Below, in pieces: positions 33,846 to 44,507 of a stretch of 64,000 nt of DNA. The position numbers and the translations under genes were made by a program. Source of the stretch: Coniochaeta sp. PMI_546 (taxonomy: Eukaryota > Ascomycota > Sordariomycetes > Coniochaetales > Coniochaetaceae); assembly GCA_021432605.1 (NCBI GenBank), contig MU271149.1, positions 2,170,001-2,234,000 on the forward strand. Direction: 5' to 3'. Positions within the stretch are counted from its first letter, which is position 1, and every line of letters starts with the position of its first letter. A model generated the notes under the pieces. The model was not told where the DNA came from. It saw only the letters and a program-made list of their open reading frames with translations, and ran no database searches.

Positions 33846-35399
33846 TTTGGTGTCTGACCCAGCTGGTGAGCTGCCGTTTCTCGATCTTCTAGACTAATGT
33901 ATACTGTATGCAAAGCAAATACTGTCAGCACAGAGGGCTCGTACGGATGGTCGGTGGTGGCCTGTCTTCAGTGTCACGGAGCGTCTTGGCTGGGATATTG
34001 GGAACAAGACAGTTGCTAACGCACCCGGGGTGCCTGCGGCATGATTGTGATTTGATGCAGGTGGCGGCCAGGGACCGATGCCTGGAGTGTAAGTGAAGCT
34101 GACTTCTGGCGTCCACGGGATGCTGGCATGTGCATGTGCTTCTGTATGTGCTCGTGCCTGCTCGTCAATTGTGCACAGCCTTGTGACGCCCATTGGCCAG
34201 CAGTTGGGTCATCCATCGACTTCTGTACCGTGGTAAGGGAGTACATACGTACGGTACTTTAGTGGAGAGCTACAGTGCGCTGCTGTGGTGCGTCATTCCC
34301 TGCTAGGTCGAAGTGTCACCCCTAACCCGTGGCCCGTGCTTACCGCTGTGGGACGGTCTACCTTAGTTTGGCGCTACTAGTGCGTCGACCCCCTTACACT
34401 ACCTTAACTTGACATGCACACAATGCCACACATATCTCTGAGATCATAAGGTATATAAGGTAAGGCAGGCCACATATTCACCTGGACCTTGTCCAAGTAT
34501 TGTATATACCTTTACATCCAGAATAGTGCCCTCTTCTTTTCTCGTACCTTCTGTCTAGTACCCAAAGTCGAAATTTGCCGTGGGCCGTCATCGACATGGC
34601 GAACGACTCTTGTGACCTTGTCTTTTCTTACCAGTCGCTCTCTGTTCTTACATGTATCACCAAGTTATACACGTCTTCAGCCATCTGCAAGCTCTTATTT
34701 AAGGTAGTCCCCGATCTGAACTGTCCCGTTTGTCTCGTGCCACTGAGAGATAGACCTGAAATGACTATCGAGTTTCCCTTTTTGACGTCCTTGCTTCACG
34801 TCACGGTTTCCCTGCCTTTTACAGACCGTTATCTTGAATTTGTCTGTGACAGTTCTTTGTGCTACTCCGCGTTCTGTCGAGGCCGCAGTGCGGTAGCTGT
34901 TCAAAGCGGTAGATGGCGTGACATGGCTGTAAAGGCTCGATTCCTGGTGCCTCCGACGCGGGAGTATAGCAGAATGAAACACACTCTGGCACTTTGTGTG
35001 GTTCGATCATCTTTCTGATCAAATCTTGAGGTTTTCAGATAGTGACACAAATTCGCCTTCAGGGCGGAGTAATTCGCTATCTTGAGCTGTTCTCTGGCGC
35101 GGTGACGTCTGGGACGGACCAGGCATGTGGTTCTGATGAGCGCCAGTGTGCTCTCCGATTGTATCGTACATGTGTTGCCTCTGTTCTGAAGAAGAGTACT
35201 GCCACTCGAGATTGTAATTCTCAGGGATGCCCGAGACATGATCGCTAGGCCTGGCTTAAGCATGACACAAACAGGCGTGGATGGCTGTTGGTTGGGTTGG
35301 GTGATACCGATGAGAGTCAAGGTGAAGTCTGTTTTGTTGGTGATTGGCCTTATAAGACAGAATTATGACTTGTCAAATAAAAACGGAAACCAGAAGAGT

Positions 35400-35485
35400 C
35401 CCTCTTGGTAGCTCAATGGGAAGAGCCTGGCATAGCACGCTTACCTGCGTGGCCAGAGACGTGGGTTCGATCCCCACCCAGAGGG
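35400..35485 (+). other. tRNA-like sequence (tRNA pseudogene or SINE head)
   Basis: An A box TAGCTCAATGGG (35409-35420) matches the pol III consensus at every fixed position, and a B box GGTTCGATCCC (35464-35474) matches in all but one. A D arm GCTC/GAGC and a T arm GTGGG/CCCAC fold well. The ends CCCTCTTGG and CCAGAGGG pair only with a bulged T. The anticodon arm is too long: CTGGC/GCCAG encloses a second hairpin CACGC/GCGTG. Reading it as anticodon AGC with a 13-nt intron is possible but lacks the alanine G3:U70 pair. It is therefore more likely a degenerate tRNA or the head of a tRNA-derived SINE than a working tRNA gene. Confidence 0.6.
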
Positions 35486-35649
35486 TTTCTTATGGCATTC
35501 CGCAGGCCTTCTGAAGATCAGGCACTGGTAAATTCCACCTCCTGCTGCTCTGCGAGCTCGCATGACTTCCTGGACTATCTGCCATGCTGCACCTAGCCCT
35601 TTCGCACGTTGAACATCGCCGTAGTGTCCGAGGAGATGACTGCTAAAGA

Positions 35650-35760
35650 AGGCCTCTTTTTTAAAAACCATAATACCTCCTCATTTCTATAAGCTTTAGT
35701 AACTCATTTTATTTTAAAAGAACCAATTTCTTTTTATAAAAAATCTTAACTTGGACTAGT
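35650..35760. other. AT-rich block
   Basis: About 110 nt dominated by A and T runs (TTTTTTAAAAACC, ATTTTATTTTAAAAG, TTTTTATAAAAAATC), unlike the surrounding roughly balanced sequence. It could be the tail of an old element or the result of RIP-type mutation; too short to decide. Confidence 0.5.
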
Positions 35761-36086
35761 GTTAGAAACTGTCGTTCTATCATTCACTTTACCAGTCCTT
35801 CACCGAGGCGTCGAGGAATCTTTCATATAAATTACTACCTTACGCGGTGATATTTGAGCCGAACCTCAATCGGTCTCTCTTCAATCAAAACTGAGCTACT
35901 ACCCGGGACGTCTCTTTCCATTCCGAAATCATCATATTTCTCTGCCTCTCAGTCAGACGTGACCATTGTCCTTACTACAAGTTGCTGTTTGTTTTTTCAC
36001 CTGTCGCACCAACTCATCTCCAAAGGGACATCAAATCCTCGATTCCAGCTTCCGGACTATTTTGTTCTGTACCACGCTTGATCGGC

Positions 36087-36144
36087 GTATGTGTATTACT
36101 CACTATCGTTGACTGCTGAATCTCCATCCTAACACTTCATCCAG
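36087..36144 (+). other. Probable 5'-UTR intron of the orphan acidic-tail gene
   Basis: GTATGT at 36087, CTAAC near 36129 and CAG at 36142-36144 form a complete 58-nt fungal intron 15 nt before the ATG at 36160. The upstream exon has no in-frame Met, so it is probably untranslated. Confidence 0.5.
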
Positions 36145-36159
36145 ATTCACCGTGAAGAG

Positions 36160-37017
36160 ATGGGACGATGCAAGACCGCTATGAAGTCTCGCCGGAAGGC
36201 GCTGACCCATCCTCAACGCAGAAATACCCAGTTCCAGCTTAAAAAAGTGACACTGGGGAAAATGCTCCCGCGAGTTGGCTTCGATTGGCAGCGAGTTAAT
36301 ACACACCTCGACCTGCGTGCCGAATTCATTGTTCAACTTCAGGATGCCTTCTACGCAACCTACGGCCGCAACGTCAGCATCCCCAAGTTTGATAAGGAAA
36401 TGGCAAAGGTCATCTTACGCGGAACCGAGATGGATGAATCGGTCACCGACGCCGAGCCCATCGAGTTTTGGGCAGAGGTCAAGGCTTCGTTCAGCGGCAG
36501 CGGCTCCTTCGTTGAGAACCGACGCTGCACACCGCAGGCTCTTCACGCCTTCATTGCTTTCGCTATCGAGGCCAGAGAGATCAGTATCCACTCTGCTGCT
36601 CCGAATAGGCCAAATGCAGAGGGCAATTTGGCCAAGGCAGTGACCTCGCTGCTTAATGAGTTTGCCCACGAACCATACGCAGATACCAGAGAGGATTACT
36701 ACGAGCGCGCCGAAGCAGCGCGTTGGGCCGCGAAGACTTATGTGGATGGGCAGAAGGTGGACAGTGATGAGGAGACGGATAATGGCGAGGGGAGCGAGGA
36801 TGACGTTGAGGAGTTGAAAGACTACGAGGAGAAGGAATATGAGATACAGGAGCATGATGAGAAGAAGGCGGATGTCGAGAAGCAGGATGGCGAGGAGATG
36901 GAGGGGGTTGAGTGTGAGGCTGACAGACTGCGACAAGACTTCGTCGTGGTCGAGAGTACGATGGCTGGCGTCCACCTGGACAACTCGAAACCCGGCGGTG
37001 GGAGAGTTGTGGAGTAA
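36160..37017 (+). CDS. Orphan protein with charged N-terminus and acidic tail
   Basis: A single coding exon of 285 aa. I do not recognise the family. The N-terminus is basic (MGRCKTAMKSRRKALTHPQR). A middle region (about 40-195) looks globular and helical, with VNTHLDLRAEFIVQLQDAFY and a repeated Ala/Glu-rich helix near 165-195. Residues about 200-255 are an acidic, Glu/Asp/Lys-rich tail (EEKEYEIQEHDEKKADVEK) likely to be disordered or coiled. There is no signal peptide or membrane segment, so it is probably intracellular, perhaps nuclear. An intron just upstream and the frame length support a real gene. It lies next to the tRNA-like and AT-rich features, so a lineage-specific origin is possible. 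Confidence 0.55.
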   Translation: MGRCKTAMKSRRKALTHPQRRNTQFQLKKVTLGKMLPRVGFDWQRVNTHLDLRAEFIVQLQDAFYATYGRNVSIPKFDKEMAKVILRGTEMDESVTDAEPIEFWAEVKASFSGSGSFVENRRCTPQALHAFIAFAIEAREISIHSAAPNRPNAEGNLAKAVTSLLNEFAHEPYADTREDYYERAEAARWAAKTYVDGQKVDSDEETDNGEGSEDDVEELKDYEEKEYEIQEHDEKKADVEKQDGEEMEGVECEADRLRQDFVVVESTMAGVHLDNSKPGGGRVVE

Positions 37018-37120
37018 ACAGGAAATGAGGAGCAGAAGCGTGTGTTGAGAACCATTACACAGGCGAAATCACCGGAATGCGAGCATAGGAAGACACTTGT
37101 TTAATTTTATATGGTGGTGA

Positions 37121-38825
37121 CTATCCATATCTGACTTGTTCAGTTCCTTCGCGAAACCAATCTTCGGTCTGAACGGCTTCATCGCCGCTTGCATAGTTGA
37201 TTATCGTGCTCTTGGTCGCAGTGTATGCGTTGTACGCTTCAATACCATTCTCACTTCCAACGCCGCTGGCCGTCTTCCCTCCACCCCATGGGCTGCTCGG
37301 GTCATTGCGATGATGGGTGTTGACCCACACAATGCCGGACTCTATCTGTTCGGAGACACGGAATGCTTGAGACAGGTCGCGAGTCCAGATGGCGGCTCCT
37401 AGACCAAATTCGCTGTCGTTCGCCAACTGGATCGCCTGCTCTTCGTCTTCGAACTCGGCTACCACAATCACCGGCCCAAACGCCTCTTCACGCCAGATTC
37501 GTGTCTTCAGTATGGCATTCACTGTCTTTCCGAAAAGCACAGTCGGCGGATAGAAGTAGCCCCTCGACAAATCTGTTCCGTCAAGAGGGCTTAGGCCCTT
37601 GATCCGCTGGCCACCGCAGAGAACATTTCCGTTACCACTAGAGATAGCTTCCTCGACGAGCGCCTCAACGTTTCTGAGCTGGCGAGCCGATATCAGTGGA
37701 CCCATCATTGAGTCCGGGTTGCTCGGGGCTCCCATCCGGCGCGTGATTGATTCCGCTTTGGTCTTCAATTTCTCCATCACTTCATCAACCAGAGCGTGGT
37801 GAACGATGAGCCGAGTGGCGGCCACACAAGTCTGGCCGCTTGCGATAAAGGCCCCAAACGCGACTCCGTTCACGGCAGCTTCAACATCGGCCTGTTCGCA
37901 AATAACCACCGGCGCCTTCCCGCCCAGCTCAGCGGTATACCGCGTCAGGTTTCGACCCACGATGGACCCGATCTCTCGTCCGGCGGCCGTGCCTCCCGTC
38001 ACATCCACCTTCTTCACCAGCGCATGCTCGACGAGCGCCTTGCCTGTAACGGCCCCGTACCCTGGCAAGACCGAGAATACGCCGTCCGGAATGCCGGCGT
38101 CCTTGATAATCTTGCCGAGCTTAAGTGACGTCAAGGGGGTGAGCTCGCTAGGCTTCAGAACAACACTATTTCCGGCCGCAAGAGCGGGAGCTAGCTTCTT
38201 GACAGCGATGAGCAGGGGATGGTTGAAGGGCGTGATCTGTACGACGACGCCGAGGGGCACGCGGTCGGTCCAGTTGTGCAGCTTGCCCATGGTTGGCAGG
38301 ACGGAGCGCTCCTCGGTCCGCAGCAAGGCAGCGTAGTACTTGAACCAACGTACCAGCGATGGTACCTGGGCGGCCATCTCACGGGTTGCGCGTCCTGTCT
38401 GCCGCACCTCGAGGGGAATAAGGTCCGGCAGGGCGTCGGTCAGAAGGGAGGCAATCCTATCGAGGGTGTCGGCGCGGTGATGGCGGGATGCTTTCGACCA
38501 GATGCCGCTTTTGTAGGCTGCATAGGCCAACTGTACTGTGTCATCTACATCTTGGGACGAGGCGGCGTAGCAGCTTGGGATGTGGTGAGATTTTGTTCAG
38601 GTACGTCAGTGTTTGTGGGGATTGTGTACTTACTGGGCAAATATGTCGGAGGTTGCTGGATCCTCTATTGGTATTCTTCATCATGGATGGGTTAGAATGC
38701 CCATTAGACCAGAGGTTTGTTTTGTATGGCTATCTCAAGCTGAGAGGTACTGCTCACATATCATTTGCATCACTGCCTGCCCGCGGCTCTCCAGCCACCC
38801 ATAAGGGCCACGGTGCATCGGTCAT
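37121..38825 (-). CDS. Aldehyde dehydrogenase (NAD(P)-dependent)
   Basis: Three exons, 38825-38758, 38675-38634 (42 nt) and 38573-37121, encode 520 aa, the normal length. The two short 5' exons rebuild the family N-terminus LWVAGEPRAGSDAND and PIEDPATSD, which a single-exon reading from 38530 would lose. Catalytic residues are present: oxyanion Asn154 in TPFNHPLL, Lys177 in LKPSEL, general base Glu252 in AELGGKAP and nucleophile Cys286 in GQTCVAATR. The C-terminal EEAFGPVI and GIVWVNTHH are also standard. It should oxidise an aldehyde to the acid in the cytosol. The substrate cannot be told from sequence, though a link to aromatic or sugar aldehydes elsewhere in the window is possible. Confidence 0.93.
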
Positions 38826-39339
38826 GGTCGAATGAGATACAAGATATAAACTATGGTAAAAGAAGGAAGCAGAGTGGCCTTTATGCAGACGTGAAGTTCA
38901 GTGGCGTTGGTTCCATGTCATGCATGAGTTATACGGCTTTGACGTCCCGCTTGTAGAGATAACGTGAGACTCGTGGGTGTAATTGTACGTAAAAGCCGCC
39001 TGTAAATTGGACGCAACAGCTGGATGTTGCGACCCGAAGAATCTGCTTAGTAATCCGCATAAGTACCTTCCGTGTTCGGAATAAGGATACCTATGCTCCC
39101 ATGGTCCCCCGGATGACATGGCTCTAAGCTTCACGCAACCTTGTACTAGCATTGCTGGCCAAAAGCCAGGTAACTATGTTGCTATTGAAATGTCGTGTCT
39201 CACGCACTTCGTTCATTGTATCATATATCCAACAAAGTGAAACGTAACCAAACAATGGCTGTGCTTATCAACCTGGGTATCTCGAACAAAGAAATGACTC
39301 GGTATTCTGCTACCTGTCATAACCAGCCATACTTCAAAC
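38826..39339. other. Promoter of the aldehyde dehydrogenase gene
   Basis: About 510 nt between two minus-strand genes. No gene or strong motif was seen. Confidence 0.45.
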
Positions 39340-40842
39340 TCATTGATCACTCACACCTCGTATAAGAACATCCCTGTGCACTGCGATGCCATGATCAGGT
39401 ACCCTAGACGCCGTTTCCGGCGGCTCAGGGGTACTAGCCTTGATCTCCGTCTTTACCGTCGGTTGCAATCCAAGCACCCGCGAGCTCTTGTCTACCGGCG
39501 GAATTGGGGGTGCAAGCTTGTGTCCAGTGTGGTTCCGGCCAGCGCTCTCGGTGCTCGCCCGAGTTGACTCAAGGTCCTGTTTTATCTTCAAGTCCTCCAG
39601 GCCAAAGACTCCGCCCGAGAAGTCACCTTCGCTGTTGATGCGTTGCAGCTCAAGGTCCTCGGTATGCAGAACGTTCGAGGCGTTGACAAAGGTACGCTCA
39701 GAGTCCACATTGGATGGTTTGCGACCATCGGCGACAGTCCCAGTAGCGGTGTGGTAAGCATTGGTACCGTCGTGGCCGGAGAAACTCTGCTCATAAGTCT
39801 TGGAACTCTTTCGGTGATGTGACCACCCGAGATGAGGGAAGATCCTGGAGATTAGAGGTCTTAATACTGGCAAACAGACGCAAAGAATTGCGCTGCAGAG
39901 CTCCGTGATGGACCAGCAGGACGAGTCCACATTGTCCCAGGTGGTGTCCTCCGACAGGTGAAGATACTGGATTCTGATGATGGAGATCGCGCAAGTCTGG
40001 TTGAAACAAAAGGGTTAGCCGGCTTCAGAGCGACTCTTCCAGAAATCATGACCTCGCGGTGACTTACGAAGAAACCAATACTAAAGATGCCCATGAGCAG
40101 AATCTTTTGCGGCCGTTGAAGGTTCAAGTGCCGTAGTACCGGAAGGGGCAGAACGAAAATCGTCACGTCTGTGACAATGTTTCCAGCAGCGTTGATGTAC
40201 CAGAAGGGAAGGTTGGGTATACAAGTACCCGGAACTGAGGAGTCCCAGAACTTGTTGACGGGGCTGCAGTTGAAGATGACAATGAGGAGCTGTGACAGTG
40301 CCCAGCATCCGATGAAGACACCTGCCACTATGATTATCTTCTGCATCTTTTTTACACGGAATACTCGATAGTATTGTGTAAGGAAGGTGAACTTGACTGC
40401 CGTCAAGGAGGCATTATATAGCACGATAGAGACATAGAAAGTCTAGAGGGCATCAGATACTGATTCCATGCTCGATCTCGAGGTCCGTGGGTCCTCACCT
40501 TGAAGTACTTTGGGATCCCCGCTGGATCTACTGCCCATATATGATGGCCAGCCCCGTACAGAGTGTTTGTGGCCACGGCAGTGCCGCACCCGATTGCCAG
40601 AAGCTAAGTGGCATTAGTTTTTAAGTCCAGACTAGACGAGATGAACGATAAGAGGCTTAGAGGCGACTTGCAAGTGAGATGATGGCTCCGATATCATCGT
40701 AGCCAAACTGCTTGATCAAAACAAGCCGTGTGTAGGAGCGTAATATGACAGCAGTTGTTGCGATGGTCAATGTCGCTACCACGACCGCGATGGGCACATG
40801 GGCCCTCGACTCATTGGCGAGAGTTGATTGAGCTGGGTTCAT
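39340..40842 (-). CDS. Rhodopsin-domain (PTH11/SAT4-like) integral membrane protein
   Basis: Four exons, 40842-40672, 40603-40499, 40442-40068 and 39996-39340, all meet in phase 0 and give 435 aa. It has the seven-helix fungal 'rhodopsin' layout: FGYDDIGAIISL after helix 2, LYGAGHHIWAVDP, then AVKFTFLTQYYRVF, FNCSPVNKFWD with a conserved Cys, PNLPFWYINAAGNIVTDV, TWDNVDSSCWS and LPVLRPLISRIFP. The last 140 residues are a polar cytosolic tail. There is no CFEM domain. Relatives include Pth11-like receptors, some needed for surface sensing in plant pathogens; most have no known ligand. Intron 1 starts with GC (GCAAGT) rather than GT. Start Met at 40842 was preferred to 40890, which adds 16 residues. 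Confidence 0.85.
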
Positions 40843-41962
40843 TGTTTGACCGAGTAAGTGGATGAGGCGCAGCACGAGTTGTTTGATCACCTAACAGTGA
40901 CATAGTCTTTGGTTCGACGTGAAAGGAGATTATCTGAGGCGAGCTCATAGCCGCAATATATAGACTCATTAGCAGATGGACGGGCGTAGCCCCGAAGCGG
41001 CTTGAAGATCTCTGTCCTTGAGGGTCAGAGCGGATGGCTGGAGCCTCCAAACAGCACGGATAAGACGAGCGCAGACTTCCACAACTGGAAATAGTGACGA
41101 CTGCCTGGTCTGAAAAGTATGGATCGCTTGCTAAGAAGGGGGACATGATGGTTCTGTAGACTGCAAGGTGAACACATAGGTGTGTCCGTGCGAGCTGTGG
41201 CTGCTGCAGTAAAGCTGGCAAATGGCTGGCGAAGTGAGGTGTATGACATCGTAAGTGTTGTCGATCGCTGCAAGTACATCTCTCGGACCTCCTTGACTGC
41301 GCGGGAAGGGCGGGGAAAACGAGCAAACCCACGATACGGGATTCGTCCTAAGGTATAGTACTTCCAGGCTGTTTTCTACGTACCGTAACCCGCCAAATGC
41401 ATGCCGTTAGGCCAAATGACAGTCTATGTTCAGTTGCACTATACATGGAATTAACTTACGCTTGCCCTTCTTCTTGCGATATGATTAGGCTTGGTAGCCT
41501 ACCGTCGAAAAAGTTTGTGCCATGCAATTTTAGAGGGTAGAGGATCGATATGCGAGTTTGGTTTGTGGAGGACACGTTCTATGGCAAGAGCCTGGGTTCG
41601 GAAGCTTGTCAGAACTACTGAGAGAGGCCAAGTGGCGTAGACGATCTGGCGACAGATGCGCTCCCTCTAAATGACGGCTGGATTGCTTTGTCCTCTGGCA
41701 ATGCGCCATCGAGGCAATTCGACATCGTCATTGATAATTGGGTGAATCACTGGTCGATTGAGGCTCAAGAAGGTGGTCCGACCTTCAGGTGGTCCAAGGA
41801 TTCACGTTATTAAATGACGTCGGCAGAGCTGATTATCACCCTCTGCCGCGTCCGGCACGACACCAATGTGGGTGTCACTTGACCGCTACAAGACTTCAAC
41901 AGGTATCATCGCACGGTGTGTGACACTAAATCGTGCATATGCGCGACCTTCGACTCACCATT
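40843..41962. other. Intergenic region upstream of the receptor-like gene
   Basis: About 1.1 kb between two minus-strand genes. It contains CCTAAGGTATAGTACTT near 41350 but no supportable gene. A 173-codon minus-strand frame at 40811-41332 overlaps the first receptor exon in another frame and has no recognisable domain. Confidence 0.45.
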
Positions 41963-43521
41963 CTACTGCAGATAGACCAGCAGAGCCTCTGTCGCCTTCA
42001 GCATGAAGGTTGCTTGTCCACTGGAAACCGCCGTGGTCTCGTAAATCTCCGTTCCACTTACGATGCAAGTTCCATTGTTGAAGTATTGCCCTCCGAACGA
42101 CGGATTGCTGCCTTGGTCTGGTCTCGACAGTGCACTGGCCGCGGTCAGCCTCTTTGCCTTGATGGTCTCCAAGGTTAGACCGGTCAATGTGAACGAAGTG
42201 CTGGACCGTGTTCCACTACCCGCGTAGTAGTCCGAGTTGTATAGCAAAATCCGCAACGGAGCGCCGACCCGGTCAAACGTGGCATAAGCTGCATAGTTGG
42301 TTTTTCCTGTGTCCAACGCGGTGAGGTGGCTCGCTCCGGCCAGCAAGGCTACTGCCGCAGTTGCTCCATAATACGGTGCTCCCATGCTGTATCGGCCCCA
42401 GAAGCAGTACTGGCAGTTACCAACGGTCCCGTGGTGGAAGTATGTCCTTGACATGTTGCTATACGTGGCTCGGAGAGAATAATCCATGGTCCACAGCGCT
42501 GCACCAAATGTCGGTGACACGCCGGCAGCGCCACCGCCAGAGACTGCGTCGAGGAAGCCTGTTAGCATCCATGGCGTCCGAGCGCCGAGGCGTATACTCA
42601 CCGGAATTCGTCTCTCCAAATATGTAAGGCTTGCCAACCCTTAGAGCGGCTGTGATATCACCATCAAAGCGGTGGATGTTGCTCACTGTGGTCGAATGAG
42701 TCATCAGGTTCTGGATCGTGCCCCCCGGGTAGTTGTGATGCGCATATGAGTTGATGTACTGCTTGACCGTTGAGTTCTGAGTTGCTATCAGCTCCTCCGC
42801 TCCCCAGGTAGGTGGCAGCGAGTTCGAGTTGCCCGCCTGGATGATGTTATTCCTGTTCACGGCACTGCCGACAAGGATATCCCAGTTGTTCTGCGATGCT
42901 GCATCGGTAGCCGGGTTCCAGGTGCCTGACGCAATAGGCTGCCCATCAGACTTCCAATCTGCTCCTGTTAGAATAGCGATGGTGGTCGGTGCAGGCTGCA
43001 CAACCGGTCTCACATTCAGGTTCATTGCCGAGCTCGATGGCCAGCAGGTTGCTCATCTCGGATACGGCGACCTTTGCCGCCTCGATCGTATTGGACAGGC
43101 GATTCTTCCCTCGGTTCAGGCCCAGGATAACGCTGCCGCCGTATTCATTTGCAAGCATCATGAACTTGGAGCCAAACGTCAAGCTAGATGGAGCATCAGC
43201 TGGACTTGACACGGAATAGACGACATAAGCCGACGTCGACGCATCGAAAGTCGCTCGATCCTGGGTCGTACCGCCGATTCGGATCGGAGGCCACACTCCC
43301 GTCAGGTCTTTCCAATTGGAGAGGCACTGCTTTGTGGCTGTGACGTTGGTGAAGTAAGAAGGGAAGGCAAAAAACTCGAACGAAATGCCAATCGGCGCCT
43401 CGTCGAGGGGCGCGTATGCGAAGCCTCCGGAGCCAACCTTGCCAGGCACGCTGAAGGTGACCGCGGCTACCCCTTGAGCAGCAATCGCGGCCAAGGCTAT
43501 AGATTCCGTCGGGCGAAGCAT
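41963..43521 (-). CDS. Secreted GH79-type glycoside hydrolase (beta-glucuronidase-like)
   Basis: Exons 43521-43014, 42958-42602 and 42558-41963 encode 486 aa. A signal peptide covers about residues 1-20 (ALAAIAAQGVAA core). The first junction, using the third of three closely spaced AG acceptors, rebuilds IELGNEPEYW with the acid/base Glu167. PYIFGETNSG holds the nucleophile Glu285, and PTFGAALWTMDYSLRA follows. The catalytic barrel is succeeded by a beta-sandwich C-terminal domain. Fungal GH79 proteins include beta-glucuronidases and 4-O-methyl-glucuronidases acting on arabinogalactan or xylan side chains, so a plant-polymer role is likely; exact specificity is not visible. An alternative acceptor 3 nt upstream would give EPESDW instead. 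Confidence 0.85.
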
Positions 43522-44507
43522 TATTTACACCAAGGTCGATGTCGTTTTTGAGGTCTTCCTGTGGCATGACGAGACAAGCTGCTGGCATCAAGAAGGAGGG
43601 GCTATGGAGCATTTTCACCTTGTGCTCCAACTCTATCATCCTCATCTTCTTCGAGCTTCGGCAAAATGGCGGCTCGGTGTACCACATTTCCGATGCAACT
43701 CAAGACGGGCGCTCAAGTCTGGCTTTAATTTTTCCGTCCTGCCATCTTGACAAGACTTTCTGTCGCTCGTATGGCCAATATTGGAGGGCTTGGCTGATTG
43801 CGGGGGTTACTCTATGATCGTCGAGCTGGCTCCGAGAATCCCCATTGTGCGCGGAACTATGGACTTGTCTTGTTCCGATGACCAGGTTCTGCGTCATTTT
43901 CCCGGAGAGGGTAGGCCGTGGACTTGATGTTCTAGCAGAGTAACAATGGATGCATCTCAGAGAGGGTTGGCTGCTGAATCATTCAAGCGATGATTGAAGA
44001 TGACACCCTACCTAAGGTTACAAGGTACAAGTCAACATTCCCGCCGATAAGCGTGTGACTGACGATAAGCAAGGAAACGCGCTAACCTCACTCCCAAGGT
44101 ACCTTAGGTGCCCCTCTTCATTACCCTACCTGTACTTGACGCGACTCAGGCCTGTCCGTCCAGGGCTTCAAAATTCAGATTCGACAACAATTTTGAGCTG
44201 CTTAATAGCCAGCAGTAGACTGCTCATATCTCAGCTTGGCCGAGGCCATTGGTGAAGCAGCAAGTTAACATTGGACTGTCCCAACAAGAACAGTCATTCA
44301 TCCTCGCCAACCTGCGCATCTCCGTTAGGTAGTCCCTAACGACTGCTGGGTGCTTCCATTGATTCGAAGCGTCATTCCCTTCTTCTACGCCTCTCTGTCT
44401 TTCTGCAGTTCTCTCTTATCCTCCAAACTCTCTTCCTTTCCTGGTAATGTCAAACCTGGAACGTTAATTGCTTCTAACGAACCTTGGATTAGTTGGCCCT
44501 GCTCGCC
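43522..44507. promoter_or_regulatory. Divergent promoter region, GH79 and dynamin-like genes
   Basis: About 990 nt. It carries CTACCTAAGGTTACAAGGTAC near 44009 and CCAAGGTACCTTAGG near 44094, the same motif family as elsewhere. The last 100 nt before the dynamin-like start are C/T-rich. No gene was seen. Confidence 0.5.

Larger units (their letters stand above)
33846..36159. other. Intergenic region with a tRNA-like element and an AT-rich block
   Basis: About 2.3 kb. It begins with the Atg28 promoter and contains scattered AAGGTA/ACCTTA motifs near 34390-34470. It has short frames without domains (for example 34575-35018), then the tRNA-like element at 35400-35485 and an AT-rich block at about 35650-35760. 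Sequence character changes sharply at these two last features, suggesting inserted or decayed material. Confidence 0.5.

Noticed and set aside
34575-35018. 147-codon + frame
   Set aside because: No recognisable domain, overlapped by several other open frames and of chance length.
35400-35485. Working tRNA-Ala(AGC) with a 13-nt intron
   Set aside because: The fold needs a missing base 26, has a bulged acceptor stem and lacks the G3:U70 alanine identity pair, so it was recorded as tRNA-like only.
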